Below the pieces are notes generated by a model that saw only the letters and a list, made by a program, of their open reading frames with translations, searched no databases and was not told the origin of the DNA. A DNA stretch of 64,000 bases, taken from positions 23,191,500 to 23,255,499 of the forward strand of contig OY747710.1 of assembly GCA_963556495.2 (NCBI GenBank), in the 5' to 3' direction. This DNA comes from Valencia hispanica (taxonomy: Eukaryota; Chordata; Actinopteri; Cyprinodontiformes; Valenciidae). Every line of letters starts with the position of its first letter. Position 1 is the stretch's first letter. Position numbers and translations under genes: made by a program. Below are positions 47,691-59,049 of the stretch, piece by piece.

Positions 47691-50600
47691 ACCAGGAGTT
47701 GAGAAACAATTTCATTGCAGATTTGACGTAATTATCCTTCCACACATTTTATGCATAGTTCTACATCTTTTGCAAGGACATTAGATTTAAGTACAGGTGC
47801 AAAAATATCTTGAGCCATAAGATATCACAAAAAGGCTAAATCTCTCTTATCATAGTTAAGGGTCTGTCTCACAAAGTGGCATCTAGTGGCTAATTATCAT
47901 GAACCATGAATATTAAAGTGAGTGCTTTAAAGGTGTCGTTTACTGAGGAACCGGGTAACACCGTAATATACAGTCTATGGGTAACACATGTTCCTTTTGA
48001 AATGTGATCGGCGGCGGCCACTCTGACTTGCATATGCATGCTGCATATGAAAGAATATGTTCAACCCCCATTGCTTGCATTAGCCACAGAAAGGAAATAG
48101 ATGGAGAAATGAGTGAGTGAGAAAAAACCAATCTCTTTTACGTCACAGCAAAAGAAAATCAGCATTCATGGTCTTGGCTACCTTGGCTTGCGATAGCCCA
48201 CAGGAAGGCTGTACTGATTTTGCGGCCAGGAGAGAGCAAAGTGCATCTCTGCTAGTAGAAGGTAACTGTTAGCAACTCCACAACATGGCGGAAAATGTTT
48301 GGGCTTGTATTATTTGTGGCGATAATAACACATCAATGTTAATTTTTTAAAATCAAGAAACAAGAGCTGAGGAAGAAACAAGGAACACCAGCAGCAAAGT
48401 ATAATGCTAGATTAGTTATTTGTTCAAAGGCAGCATAAGAGTTGCGTTGCTCTTAGCCAATCAGAGGTGAAACATATGCATATGATGAATTTTAATCAGT
48501 AAAACCAGTAAACCTGTTTTTTTTAAGCTGCACTCATATCAGTGAAGTGGGTTTAGAGTTGTCACAAATCATTCTCACTTCACCTCTCACCTGATTTGTA
48601 ACACTGAACAACTGCAAATCAAAATGTTTTTTTACCTCCAAAGTTATTGGCCTCCACTCTTCTCAGCGATGGCTATAGTTGTTATAATGAAGAGAACAAG
48701 GTCACAAGATTTGTGGCGTCTTTAATCGTGCTGCTGGCAGGGATTCAAGGCTGTTTGACAAAAGGAACTCTGGACCAAGTCACCCCTGATTGAAAAGGAG
48801 AATGAGTAAGATGAAGTTATGCAACATTTACTTATACTGAGCATGCACTGAGTCACAGAACTCTCTAATTATAAAGACCTTCAACACAAAACTAAACAGA
48901 AATTTTAACCAGCATGAGGATGAAAAGAAAAGAAAAAGAAAAACATACTTTAAAAAAATGAAATTCTTACACAAAAAGACTGCTAAAACAACATCAGCTG
49001 GAGGTAAACATACAACACAATAAGAATACAATAAAAAACATTTATTTACATCAGGAATTTATATTAAAAACTGAGAAATATATAGATTCATTACACCCAC
49101 AATTGTTTATTTATGTTAATTTAGATGATTACGAGCCAAGTCTTATGTCATGGCCTACACAACCCCGAGGAACACTGCTCACACGCCAGTTATCTTGCTG
49201 TCAGTGACATCTTCCACAAGGAGACACAAAATGTCATTGCTTAAGAAGTTGACTAAATGTGGTATTCAAGCATATTATTGTAAAGTTGAGAATACAAGCA
49301 GCTTTGGGTCTGGTATCAAATTTCCAGTCAGTGATGATTTAGAGAGTTGTGTCATACCATGTGTACTGAAGCAGGAAGTAATGCAAAAGGACCCCAGACC
49401 ACGTTTTGAATGCATATACAGTACAGTATATACGGATAATTTGTATTAATATAAACATTAATATTAAGATAAACTGTTGGTATTAATGGGTGCATGACTG
49501 ATTGTAGTTCAAAGTACTTTGGAATTCTCAGAATTGATAAAGAGCTATAAAAGCGATGGCCATTTACCAATACTATCAAAATGAACAGAAATGAACACTT
49601 GAAATATATCACAAAATGTGTAGTGAGTTTATATAATAAATGTGATTCCCTTTTTTAACTGAAATATAAGAAAATTTAAACTACTCAGTAATATTCTGAT
49701 TGATTGAAATGCATGTGTATTTCAGCAGTTGATCAGTGACTTGCTAGACTTGCAGAAAAACATGGCCAACCAAAGGAGTAATTTGGTTAAGATCCCATAT
49801 TACTGGACTGGGACTGGTGATGTAAGATCTAAAAAACCTTTAAGAGCTTTATACTGTAGTTAAGGGATAACCAGGTAGTCTAAATCTCACCTTACATCTT
49901 TATATAAAGTTGTTTCAAATCTTTAAAAACAGAAATGCAGTTCAGAAGACACAATTTTAATGTGTCAGCTGAAAAAGGTTTTGCAAGCTTGATGCTTGTG
50001 TGCCTCCAAGATGACTGCTCTGTCTCCCTGAGTCAGCTGTGTCTTATCTCCAAGTCAAATGCCACTGCCTGTTTGTCATTTTGTGATGCTTTTCTGAAAG
50101 GAAAAGGTTTCATTATATGGTAAAAATATGGATTTTTAATTGGTTCTAAGCTTGTAAGCATCATGTCCTGACTAATTTAACATGTTTATATTTTTCTAAC
50201 TAAGACTGTTGTATGTAGCCTTATGGAAACACTAGCTCCTGTGCTGCCATACATCTTACATGTGAATAGGATTTAAACGCAGTTAGAATATCCTGTCCTG
50301 CCTATTTGCTATAGTCCAAAAAGCACAGATGGGGATAAAAGTGAAGAGCACATTGCTGACTGCAATTAAATGTTTGCTTTCTTGAACTTGAATAAAATAC
50401 ATCTTTGTCAGTGGGGGAGGATTTTCCTCATTACTAAACTGTTCTGTCAGGCTCCCTGACATCAGGCTCCACAGAAGTCATTTTTTAAAAAGTTGCCTAA
50501 CCTGATGAAGAAGCAAATATATTCCCAATTAACAAAACGGTGTGTGACTCTCAAACATCAACTGCTCCAGTTGTTCTGATGGATCTCCGGATGGCTTCGC

Positions 50601-51638
50601 ACTGCTGGGTCTCACACACACAGAAAAAACAGAAAGAGCAATTGATGAAACAGTACTAACTTGCCCGAGCTCAAACTATGGAACATACATCAAGCTCCTC
50701 ATTAGCAGAGTGAGATCATTCATTGCTACAGAAGTTCAATTTAACTGTAATTATATACATCTAAAAGAACAGGCTGGGTTCTTTCCCCTTAATTCTCCAA
50801 GATTGTTGATGTTTGTGATCTACAAAAAGAAATGAAAGCAATTACACTATGTGCATTATGAGCACACAAATAAAAATAAAATATTTACAGGTGTGATACT
50901 TTACCAAGTTTACTTACCTAGTATTTACTTTCTTTGGTCGTGCACATTTTACTTAATTGTCGCAGAGGTGTTTTCCTATGTTGACAACTAACAGGTCACA
51001 TAAAATAAAGCTAAAATCTCATTAAAGGATTTTTAAATACAAACTGGTGTTTATTAGTATTAATATTCTTTGTAATTTCACATGATGCAAAAAGTTACTG
51101 TAGTTTTAAATTAAAGACACTAAACCAAAAGGGCTTTTCTTTTTGATTAAGCATTTCTGTAAGAAAACTGCAGTTTCATTTGTTTGAAAATAACATAACA
51201 ACAACCAACTTTACAAATTTACAAAAATGTTTGAATGGAAGTTAAATTCAACCAAAAGAATCTCTCATGAAATGACCAGCACTCTTGCAAACATTTACCG
51301 AGTATTTGCACATCTTGTTTAACTCCACTATCAAACCGGTGTTGAGAATAACAGTAATAATTTTAGTTTGTGTTGCATCATTTTTGTACTACAGCAAAAA
51401 AAAAAATAAAAAAAAATACAGTGACATGTTCCACATGTAAGGTAACATCAAAAGAGCAAAAGTAAAAATAATTACAGCAACACACTACATGGAAAACATC
51501 TGCTTTATTTGTGGGAATGATTTCTATATCTGTAACAAAAGAAAACATTTCACATAGAGGTTTTGCATTGTTTCAAAAATATTTATTTAACACGTTGAAT
51601 GACTAAAAACGTAGTATTGATGCAAGATTTTCTGTTAC
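47691..51638. other. Intergenic sequence, no gene recognised
   Basis: Nearly 4 kb without a recognised exon. A repeat-like stretch at about 47930-48500 (GGTGTCGTTTACTGAGGAAC, CACAACATGGCGGAAAATG) may be an old DNA element. Frames such as 49150-49449 lack any family signature. Confidence 0.4.
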
Positions 51639-51640
51639 TA

Positions 51641-52028
51641 CAACCAGAATTCCAGAAAAGTGGGGACATACTTTACAGTTTAAGGAAATGAAAAATAAAA
51701 GACCTTTAAATCACACAATCCACTATTTTATTCAGAACAGAAGTAAGAAAACTGAGAAAATGCACAATTTTATGCTAAAAAACAGCTCATTTCAGATTTG
51801 AGTCTCAAAATAGTTGGGAGAGGGGCAACAAATGGCTGAAAAGGCAGAAAAGTGTAGGACCATCCTGGGAGAACTGATATCAGGTTTGCAACATGATCAG
51901 CTATTAAAGAGTTGTCCCAGATGGGCAGGTCCATTAGAGAGTGTAAAAAGATTGTAGAATACTTTGGAGACAATGTTCTTCAATGGTTATTTGCAAAGAA
52001 CGTCCCAACCTTACTCGAATTTGGGTTG
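51641..52028. mobile_element. Internally deleted mariner/Tc1-type MITE
   Basis: TA flanks both ends (51639-51640 and 52029-52030). The left end CAACCAGAATTCCAGAAAAG and the right end, complement of CAACCCAAATTCGAGTAAGG, are inverted; TGGGGAC/TTGGGAC continues the pairing. The interior keeps only the outermost parts of the parent (AGCTCATTTCAGATTTGAG, GAGAGGGGCAACAAATGGCT), so the transposase is deleted; 388 bp. Confidence 0.8.
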
Positions 52029-52269
52029 TACATTGTGTAATTTCTAATATAGCCTATGAAACATCCAGATGGGCAAAAAAAATATTTGGCAACCATCGAT
52101 TGTGCAAGATGTCCCACTTAAAAAGATGAGAGAGATCTGTAATTTTCACTATAGGTACACTTCAACTGTGAGATACAGAATATGAAAAGAAATTCCAGGA
52201 AATCACATTGTGTGAGTTTTGAAGAATTTATTTGTATAATGGTGCAGAAAATAAGTATTCCCAAACATC

Positions 52270-53230
52270 AAACATCAAACATTTACCGTAGGTCTTCACC
52301 AGGTTTAAACACACTGTTGCTGGTATTTTGGCCCATTCTTCCATGCAGATCTTCTCTAGAGCTGTGATGTTTTGGGGCTGTTGCTGGGCAACACAGACAT
52401 TCAACTCCCTCCACAGATTCTCTATTGGATTGAGGTCTGGAGACTGGCTAGGTCACTCCAGAACGTTGAAATGCTCTTTATTTAGCCACTCCTTCATTGC
52501 CCGGGCGAAGTGTTTGGGATCATTGACTTACTGGAAGATCCAGCTACGTTTCATCTTCAATGTTCTCACTGATGGAAGGAGGTTTTTGCACCAAATTTCA
52601 CAATACATGGCCCCATTCATCCTTTCCTTGAATATGGATCATTAGTCCTGTCCCCTGAAAAGCAGAAAAGCAGCCCCAAAGCATAATGTTTCCAAGCCCG
52701 TGCTTCACTGGGTACGGTGTTCTTGAGATGCAAATCAACATCCTTCCCCCTCCAAACACGGCGAGTGGAGTTCTATTTTGGTCTCATCTGACCACATGAC
52801 ATTCTCCCAATCCTCCTCTGGATCATCCAGATGGTCTCTGGCGAACTTTAGACGGGCCTGGACATGTACTGGCTTAACCTCGAGCGCTGCAGGATTTTAA
52901 TCTATGATGCCTTAATGTGTGACTAATAGTAACCTTTGTTACTGTGGTCCTAGCTCTCATCAGGTCATTGACCAACCTCCCCTCTGTAGTTCTGGGCTGT
53001 TTCCTCACTGTTCTCAAGATCATGTGTACCCCACGAGGTGAGATCTTGCATGGAACACCGGGTCAAGGGAGATTGTCAGTGATCATGCATTTACTCCATT
53101 TTCTAATAATTGCTCCAACAATTGACCTCTTCTCACCTAATGTAGATTGGCTCATCCCAGTCTTGTTCAGGTGTACAATCTAGTCCCTGGTGTCTTTGGA
53201 CAGCTTTCTGGTCTTGGCTGTGGTGGAGGA
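52270..53230 (-). pseudogene. Tc1-like transposase, minus strand, heavily mutated
   Basis: Plus-strand words such as CTCCACAGATTCTCTATTGG ATTGAGGTCTGGAGACTGGC are the complement of the [14 protein letters not shown] region that carries the catalytic glutamate, and TGGTCTCATCTGACCACATG is the complement of the MWSDET region with the first aspartate. TCATCCAGATGGTCTCTGGC and GGACAGCTTTCTGGTCTTGG continue towards the N-terminus. Frameshifts and stops occur throughout, so no full-length product is possible. Confidence 0.7.
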
Positions 53231-53310
53231 TGAAGTCTGACTGTTTGAAGGTGTGGACAGATGTCTTTTATACAGATAACGAGTTCAAACAGGTTCCATT
53301 AATACAGGTT

Positions 53311-54400
53311 AACTGCCAGATGTACGCTGATGACACCATCATCCATGTGTCTACTAAAACATCCAACCTGGCAGGAGAGCACCTGACGCAGGCTTTATTA
53401 GGCGTCTTGGAATGGCTTGAGTTATCCCACCTAACTCTTAATGTAAAAAAAAAAAACTGTCCATATGCTTCTCCATGAGTAACAGGCCTGATCATGAATT
53501 ATTTAAGGTAAGGATTAAAGAAGAAATCATTGAAGTAATGAGCGAAGTGAAGTACTTAGGGATCATCCTAGACAAACATTTAAAATTTGACAGTCAGGTT
53601 AAGCACATCTGTAAAAAGGTCAAACCAAATTTAAACTGCTTTCGTTTTATCAGAAGGAACCTATCACACCAAGCTGCAAAACTATACATACATGCAATGA
53701 TTTTCCCTCACTTATCATATTGCATTACATTATGGTCACAGTCTTTATCAACCACTATGAAACCTATAGTCACAATATACATGCAAGCAATAAATATAAT
53801 GGACCAGAAACCACTGAAATGGCATCACTGTTGCATTTAAAAAAAAAACACAACCTTCTCACTTTTGAAAATGTTATTAATTTTAGCACTCTAAGATTCT
53901 TTTTTAAATGTTTAAACAATAACGTGTCAAAAAGGTTTTCTGCAATGGCCATCAGATGTCAGAGCTCTCATAGAGCGATCACACGAGCCTCCACTTGTGG
54001 TGATTGTCTGGTCCCTAGATGCAAGACTTCTTTCTGCCAGTCTGCTCTCTCTGTAAAGGGGGCCAAACTTTGGAACTCTCTACCTACTGAGCTAAAATTA
54101 GAAACTAACAGTAAAGCTTTTAACAAAGGACTCAAAAAATGGTTAAAGTCTAAACAACAATGCTCACCTGAACAGTCTTTAACCGGTCGATTGCTTGCCT
54201 TTTTCTTTTGACTTGTTGTTTTTCTTCTATCTTTGTCTGACTTTACCTTTTGTTAATATTTGAATTGCTTGATTTCTTTAAAAGCCGTCTATGGACAAGT
54301 GTTGCGAATTAGCACCTGTGCTAAAACACTCAAACAAGGCATCTTGTTTGTCCAATGTAATTGCTATGTCCATATCAAACATTAAGTAAAGTAAAGTAAA
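53311..54400 (+). mobile_element. 5'-truncated LINE (L2/CR1 clade) with RT YADD motif
   Basis: It starts within RT: QMYADDTIIHVSTK carries the catalytic YADD, then LEWLELSHLTLNVKK. Frames continue through VKYLGIILDKHLKFDSQVKH and LYIHAMIFPHLSYCITLWSQ (53475-53840), and, after shifts, KGAKLWNSLPTELKLETN to 54211. The 3'UTR ends GCCGTCTATGGACAAGTGTT ..GCACCTGTGCTAAAACAC and an AAGTA-type tail. AGGTTAAC at the left border and AGGTAAC at the right suggest a short target duplication in the Tc1 host. Confidence 0.78.
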
Positions 54401-54677
54401 GGTAACGAGTGGAGGCTGGAAGAGCTTCTTAAAGAAGTAACAGGTCTGTGAGGGCCAGATTTCTTGGTTGATTGTAGGTGCTTAATACTTTTCTGCATCA
54501 TTATATAAATATATTATTTAAAAATCATACAATGTGATTTCCTGATTTTTTTTCACACTCTGTCTCTCACAGTTGAAGAGTACTTATGGTGAAAATTACC
54601 TCTCTCATCTTTTTAAGTGGGACAACTTGCACAATCATTGGTTGCCAGATTGTGCCAGACTTTCTTGCCCCACTGTA

Positions 54678-55330
54678 TGTGGAAAAACTATTCATATGTG
54701 GGGTGTTTTCTCCAATTATTTATTGTGAAGACACATTACAATTGCCACATGTGAAAAAATGTGGGAAAACTGTTTAAATGTGAAAGGTGTGTGTTTCCTG
54801 TGTCTGATTCAAACAAAAAAATCCTCCACATGTGGACCCTAATGGTCCGATTTTTAGGAATTATTTGTTAAAAATGACATAAAAGCAGATGTATAAGACA
54901 GCTATTTCAATATCCAAATCAAATTACATTCCCCTGTTAAGAAAGGTTTTTATAGAAGACTTAGCAGCTTGTCTGGTAAACATCAGATCGTGAGTTTGAT
55001 TCCTCATATTAAGTGCAAAGGCAAGTAACTCTAACTGTGAATGCTGATGGGGAAATAACACTTGTATTGTTAAAGTGCTCTGAGTGGACAATATGACTTG
55101 AAAAGTGATATGTATCCATTTACAATTTCACATACAGTACAACTATGAGTAAAACATATAATTCAATCTGTCTCACACATCCCAACAAAGTATTCCTAAA
55201 CCACATGCTTCCCATGTGCAAAACATGTTTCACGTATATCACATGTCATTTTAACATGCAAAATTTCACGTGCTTAATCACATTCATTTGATCAAATTGT
55301 ATTGTGCACATGTATATGTTTTTTTTTAAA
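54678..55330. repeat. CATGTG-rich sequence with a SINE relic
   Basis: The words CATGTG, CACATG and TCACGTG recur many times in both orientations at 54680-54840 and 55140-55320. Between them, about 54965-55125 has a tRNA-like piece (CAGATCGTGAGTTTGATTCC) and a tail GTTAAAGTGCTCTGAGTGGA, suggesting a SINE inserted in an older palindromic repeat. Confidence 0.45.
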
Positions 55331-55959
55331 TAAATGGAATGAAAGTCAGTGCTGCAACTATTAAATCATGGCTAGTGAACTAATGATGCATTTAGTATTT
55401 GGAGGGTTAGGAATAAAAACCTAACATTATCTGTATATCTTTTAAAATTCTGATTCATGATCCATGATCCATTTACATCTTTGATTAACATTCTTTTAAT
55501 CTGGGTTGCTAAACTCTCCCTCTCCACATTCAGCCAGATTCTACTCGCTGCTTCCCAACTCTCATTTATTTCCATTGGAGTGCATCGATTGGCTTATTTA
55601 AGCTCTTCTCTTCGGACTAATATTTCACCTCTCGCCACCTCACTCAACTCATCCATTCTTCTTGTCGTCGTTCCTCACTCCATCTCTCTTCATCATCAGT
55701 CCCACCCTTCAAACAATCGACTGCAGAGACAGTATGAGTTCAACTTGATGGGTTGAGCTCCTGATTGGAACAGGCTCTTGGCACAGCATGGATCATCTAA
55801 ACAGCACAAACATGCATTTATGAGTAAATGACAGTGTTTACTCAGCCAACTTTAGACCGGCCTTTTTGAATGATTGGGTGTAGATTTAAAATGTCTTTTC
55901 ACTGAAGTTGCAGGGACTACATCTATCAGCTCTGCTCAAGTAAAAATTGTTCAAGTGCT
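55331..55959. other. Intergenic spacer
   Basis: Nothing recognised; a frame at 55457-55756 has no domain. Confidence 0.4.
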
Positions 55960-56147
55960 TTCGATTAAATTTTCTATTCAATTTATATAGCACCAATTCA
56001 TAACAGATGTTATCTCAAGGCACTTTACGAGAAAAGAAATTTCAATTCAATTGTACATACATTCCAATCAGTTTAAAAGTTTTCTATAAGGAAGATTGCT
56101 TCAAGTCATTGACTTGCAGCATTCACTCCCCCTGAACGAACATATAG
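55960..56147. mobile_element. Interspersed repeat, left part (host of the Harbinger nest)
   Basis: CAATTTATATAGCACCAATT CATAACAGATGTTATCTCAA GGCACTTTAC is a very common teleost repeat. It is cut at TAG (56145-56147) and resumes at 58163. Confidence 0.7.
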
Positions 56148-56646
56148 GGTTTATTCAGACCTGGACTGTTTGGTCCACTTTAAACGGACCAGGGTTCGTT
56201 TCGAACGTTGGCCCAGACCTTTTATGCAGGTGTGAATAGACACAAACTAATCCTGGTGCGGAACAGAGAACCGGACCGAGAGCCACTTTTTTAGGTGGTC
56301 TCGGTCCGCTTCCAAACGGACTCTGGTGCGGTTCGCTTCAGATGTGAATACAAACAAGTGTCGATCCGAACCAACTCCAGGGGCCTGTACCATGAAGCCG
56401 GATTAGGTGGCTAGCCAGCTATGTTTCAGCTTAGTTTCCACCAACCCTGGGTTTTGGGTACCATGAAAGTGGCTCGGCTTTGATCGGTGTTCGTTGCCAT
56501 GGTATCTTACGCTGCACGGCTAACCTGCTCCGGGGCAGGTTATGTTCTGGATTCGCGATCTCAGACTGAAGTTTGACCAATCAGCTGTGAGCAAAGAAAC
56601 ATATATATGTGACGTAACTAATTCCCAGCGTCTGTTCTCTGTTGCA

Positions 56647-56895
56647 ATGGCTTCACCTTTTCTCCCTAATCCTGTGGACATCTCCGCGCAAATTGTTAGA
56701 CGAGCACTTCGTAGAGAACGAGTTTTTAGGGACAGACAAAATCCATTTGACTTTCCTGATGCGTACTTGTATGAAAGATACAGATTTTCCGCGGAAGGAA
56801 TGTCTTATCTCTGTGAGCTTCTTGAGCCGCACATAACAAATGTGACTCGTCGAAGCCATGCCCTGACTGTACAGCACATGCAATCCCATCCATAA
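56647..56895 (+). pseudogene. Harbinger transposase, N-terminal fragment
   Basis: MASPFLPNPVDISAQIVRRA LRRERVFRDR, followed by YERYRFSAEGMSYLCELLEP and TNVTRRSHALTV, matches the N-terminal part of Harbinger/HARBI1-type transposases, nucleases that with a Myb-like partner move the element. After LTV at about 56866 the frame runs into unrelated QHMQSHP and stops at 56893-56895. The rest, including the DDE catalytic core, is deleted: on the other strand the same point is the interior of the accessory gene's third exon. An in-frame ATG also exists at 56542, but homology starts at 56647. Confidence 0.82.
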
Positions 56896-57000
56896 TCGGC
56901 CGCCCCTTGTTGTTGCTCAGAGCCAACTCCTCTGCCACAGTGTAATCTTGAGGAGGTGGCCCTCCCCCAGTTTTCCTTATTTCACTTTTTTTTCTGTTTG
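56726..57000 (-). pseudogene. Harbinger accessory protein, exon 3, truncated and fused
   Basis: After acceptor TTTGCAG (57002-57001) the frame reads ANRKKSEIRKTGGGPPPQDY and AEELALSNNKGRPIMDGI, the conserved region after the trihelix in these proteins. At about 56880 the homology ends. Downstream, the frame runs antisense through the transposase fragment to a stop at 56726. One internal deletion therefore removed the 3' parts of both convergent genes and joined them tail to tail. The DNA-binding half may still be translatable. Confidence 0.72.
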
Positions 57001-57064
57001 CTGCAAACAAGTGTTTGGGATTAAATGTTCTAAGCAAATAATAAAACATCTTGTAAATACTCAC

Positions 57065-57132
57065 CACTTTGAATTATATTTTTATATTTTGTCTTGATCT
57101 GCTGCCAAGACCGTTTGGAGTTGGGGTTGGAT
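57065..57132 (-). CDS. Harbinger accessory Myb/SANT-like protein, exon 2
   Basis: A 68 nt exon after acceptor TTTTTAG (57134-57133), encoding SNPNSKRSWQQIKTKYKNII Q and ending at donor G|GTGAGT (57065/57064). KRSWQQIKTKYKNI is the second half of the trihelix domain, with the tryptophan expected of Myb-type repeats. Splice phases agree with exons 1 and 3 (two bases carried in, one carried out). Confidence 0.75.
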
Positions 57133-57200
57133 CTAAAAATTAATGAATATCAATCTTTCTTAGGATGTAATAGCATATACTTTCACATACATCTACACAC

Positions 57201-57202
<2 letters not shown>

Positions 57203-57262
<60 letters not shown>
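57203..57262. repeat. TA microsatellite in Harbinger accessory intron
   Basis: Two TA runs separated by TACA, within intron 1 of the accessory gene. Confidence 0.9.
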
Positions 57263-57341
57263 CAAATACATTTTCATTTTAGCATTTAATATATTTTAAT
57301 ATGCTTAGCCTACTTAAATGTACATTAATTGTTTAACCCAC

Positions 57342-57502
57342 GCATTAACACAATCAGCAATCTTCCTCCACGATTGTTCTCTTGCTTTGGCAGCAGATAC
57401 AGTGTTACTGCGAGCTTGAAAAATATTTCTAAATTCTTCATATTTCTGGAGAATAATCTCTTGCTCCTCCGTTGAAAAGTAGATAGCTCTCGCTCTATCC
57501 AT
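57342..57502 (-). CDS. Harbinger accessory Myb/SANT-like protein, exon 1
   Basis: Starts at ATG 57502 (MDRARAIYFSTEEQEIILQK YEEFRNIF...) and includes EQSWRKIADCVNA, the first half of a trihelix Myb/SANT-like domain of the type found in PIF/Harbinger second ORFs and in host NAIF1/MSANTD proteins. In the superfamily this protein helps nuclear import and DNA binding of the transposase. The exon ends at a donor reading GC|GTGGGT (57342/57341), chosen because it keeps frame with exon 2. The frame is intact. Confidence 0.75.
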
Positions 57503-58162
57503 ATCGAACGCGATTGGTTGTTCAGTGTCGTCGTCACTCTTTTATGTGCATGCGCCTGTGGATTAATCATAGCTTAAGGATCAAAGCCTGAGTTGACAGA
57601 GAAAGTTGATAACCTGCGTCATGGTACCAATTAAGCCTGATTGCATCGGTTTGGTTTTGTCGATTCAAAACCAATCCTGTAACCCCGAGTTTGTTGAGCT
57701 ACCTTCATGGTACAGGCCCCAGGATACATGGGGTTTTTGGGGCTTAACAAGCCACCGTAGCAAGGTGAGTTCATACCTGATTCTTCGTCTTCTGTTTAAC
57801 CACGTTGCTGCCAGCATGTTGTGGCTCATGGCATGCAGAGCACATTGTCTCCTTCGGGTTACTGCAGGCATTCGCCGACGCTGTTCCAAAATTTGAAACA
57901 GAGTGTCGCAAAACTTGCGCTGAATGAGCTGCTCTTGACACTCAATATGATTTTTGCAGCTCCAATAACAGCACATGCCACCCTGGTCATTGCTGTCCAA
58001 TGGCAGCACCGATCGTCAAACACCTGGGTCTGTTTACAAAATATAGCTCGCTTGCTTTTTGTAATTGAATGCAAAACTGCACCAAATGAAAAAAAAAATT
58101 AAGTCAGCTTGGTCTGGACCAAACAAGTGGACCAAAGGACTTTTCTGGTTTGAATACACCCC

Positions 58163-58385
58163 TAGTGACAGCAGACAGTTGCCTCTGTTGTGTTGTTGAC
58201 TTCAAAGCAACCCCTCAGCAATCCCTCAAACTGAGCAAGCTTGTAGTGACAGTGGAGAGGAAAAATTCCCCTTTAACAGGAAGAAACCTCCAACATAACC
58301 TGGCTCAGTATGAGCTGCCCTCTGCCACGACCGACTGGGGGTTCGAGAAGACCGTAGATGCTCAAAACGAACAGAAGAACTAATC
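58163..58385. mobile_element. Interspersed repeat, right part
   Basis: GACAGCAGACAGTTGCCTCT, GTGGAGAGGAAAAATTCCCC TTTAACAGGAAGAAACCTCC and CCACGACCGACTGGGGGTTC continue the repeat cut at 56147. Confidence 0.7.
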
Positions 58386-59049
58386 TAAGAGTACTTTCTA
58401 TATTAAAGAAAGTAAAACTAGATTGGTTTTGCTTCTGCAACAAGCAAGTGGAAAGAAACTCTTCCTAAAGGAACTGTTATCACATTCAACTGATAAAAAA
58501 GCATCTAATAGCAGTATATGATAGGAGGAACCTTTATATTAGGACAATACTTGCAACATAATAAATTGTTTAGCTTAAGTTATTTTTCAAAACAGAACAG
58601 CCAAAAATGTCAGTTTGTAGGTGTGTAAACCCTCTCAACCAATGAAAAATACACATTGTTTGCAGTTTCTTATGTTATTCTTCTGGTACATTCTGGGCAG
58701 TTAACCTCAAAATAAACCTCTGATTAAACCCATTTCTAAATTAATAAAGTACTAAAATTATAGTCTGTTGAAAACGTTAGTGGAAACCAAATATCTTAAC
58801 AGAATTTAAAATGGCATCAAAGACACATTCTAGCTGGATCAAATCTAAACTCATTAAAGGATTATCCACTCAGAAATTTTGCTCAATATGCACCTTGCGG
58901 ATAATGGTTGCCTGCGGCTGACAATGTGCAGCCCTGGGGCTTCATGTGTGCGCATATCTCCATCTGCTGATCCTTTAGAGAATTGTATTGGGATCTATAA
59001 TTTTTCCGAGTGGGAAAAATCTTTTCCTCACTCACTTTCATCCTTCTTG
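58386..59049. other. Intergenic spacer
   Basis: AT-rich, no exon recognised; 58870-59050 may already belong to the following LINE. Confidence 0.4.

Larger units (their letters stand above)
52066..54675 (-). mobile_element. Tc1-like transposon split by a LINE
   Basis: The left end CAGATGGGCAAAAAAAATAT and the right end, complement of CAGTGGGGCAAGAAAGTCT, belong to one Tc1 family; TA (54676-54677) follows the right end. The inverted repeats extend for over 100 bp (GTCCCACTTAAAAAGATGAG, CAACTGTGAGA..CAGA). The transposase is on the minus strand and badly decayed. A LINE fragment lies at 53311-54400 between transposase 5' region and right repeat. Without the LINE the element is about 1.5 kb. Confidence 0.8.
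56381..57719. mobile_element. PIF/Harbinger element, inner, with 17 bp perfect inverted ends
   Basis: GGGCCTGTACCATGAAG at 56381-56397 is matched exactly by its complement at 57703-57719. CAG is duplicated at 56378-56380 and 57720-57722. Two genes face each other inside: the start of a Harbinger transposase on the plus strand and a Myb/SANT-like accessory gene on the minus strand. This two-gene layout is characteristic of the superfamily. A TA microsatellite (57203-57262) lies in the accessory gene's first intron. Confidence 0.88.
56148..58162. mobile_element. PIF/Harbinger-like element, outer
   Basis: TAG flanks both ends (56145-56147 and 58163-58165), a 3 bp duplication typical of PIF/Harbinger. 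The left end GGTTTATTCAGACCTGGACT and the right end, complement of GGGGTGTATTCAAACCAGAA, are inverted, and TTTGGTCCACTT continues the pairing. The minus-strand frame 57770-57950 (LFQILEQRRRMPAVTRRRQC ALHAMSHNMLAA) is a possible relic of its own protein. A second, younger element occupies 56381-57719. Confidence 0.65.
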
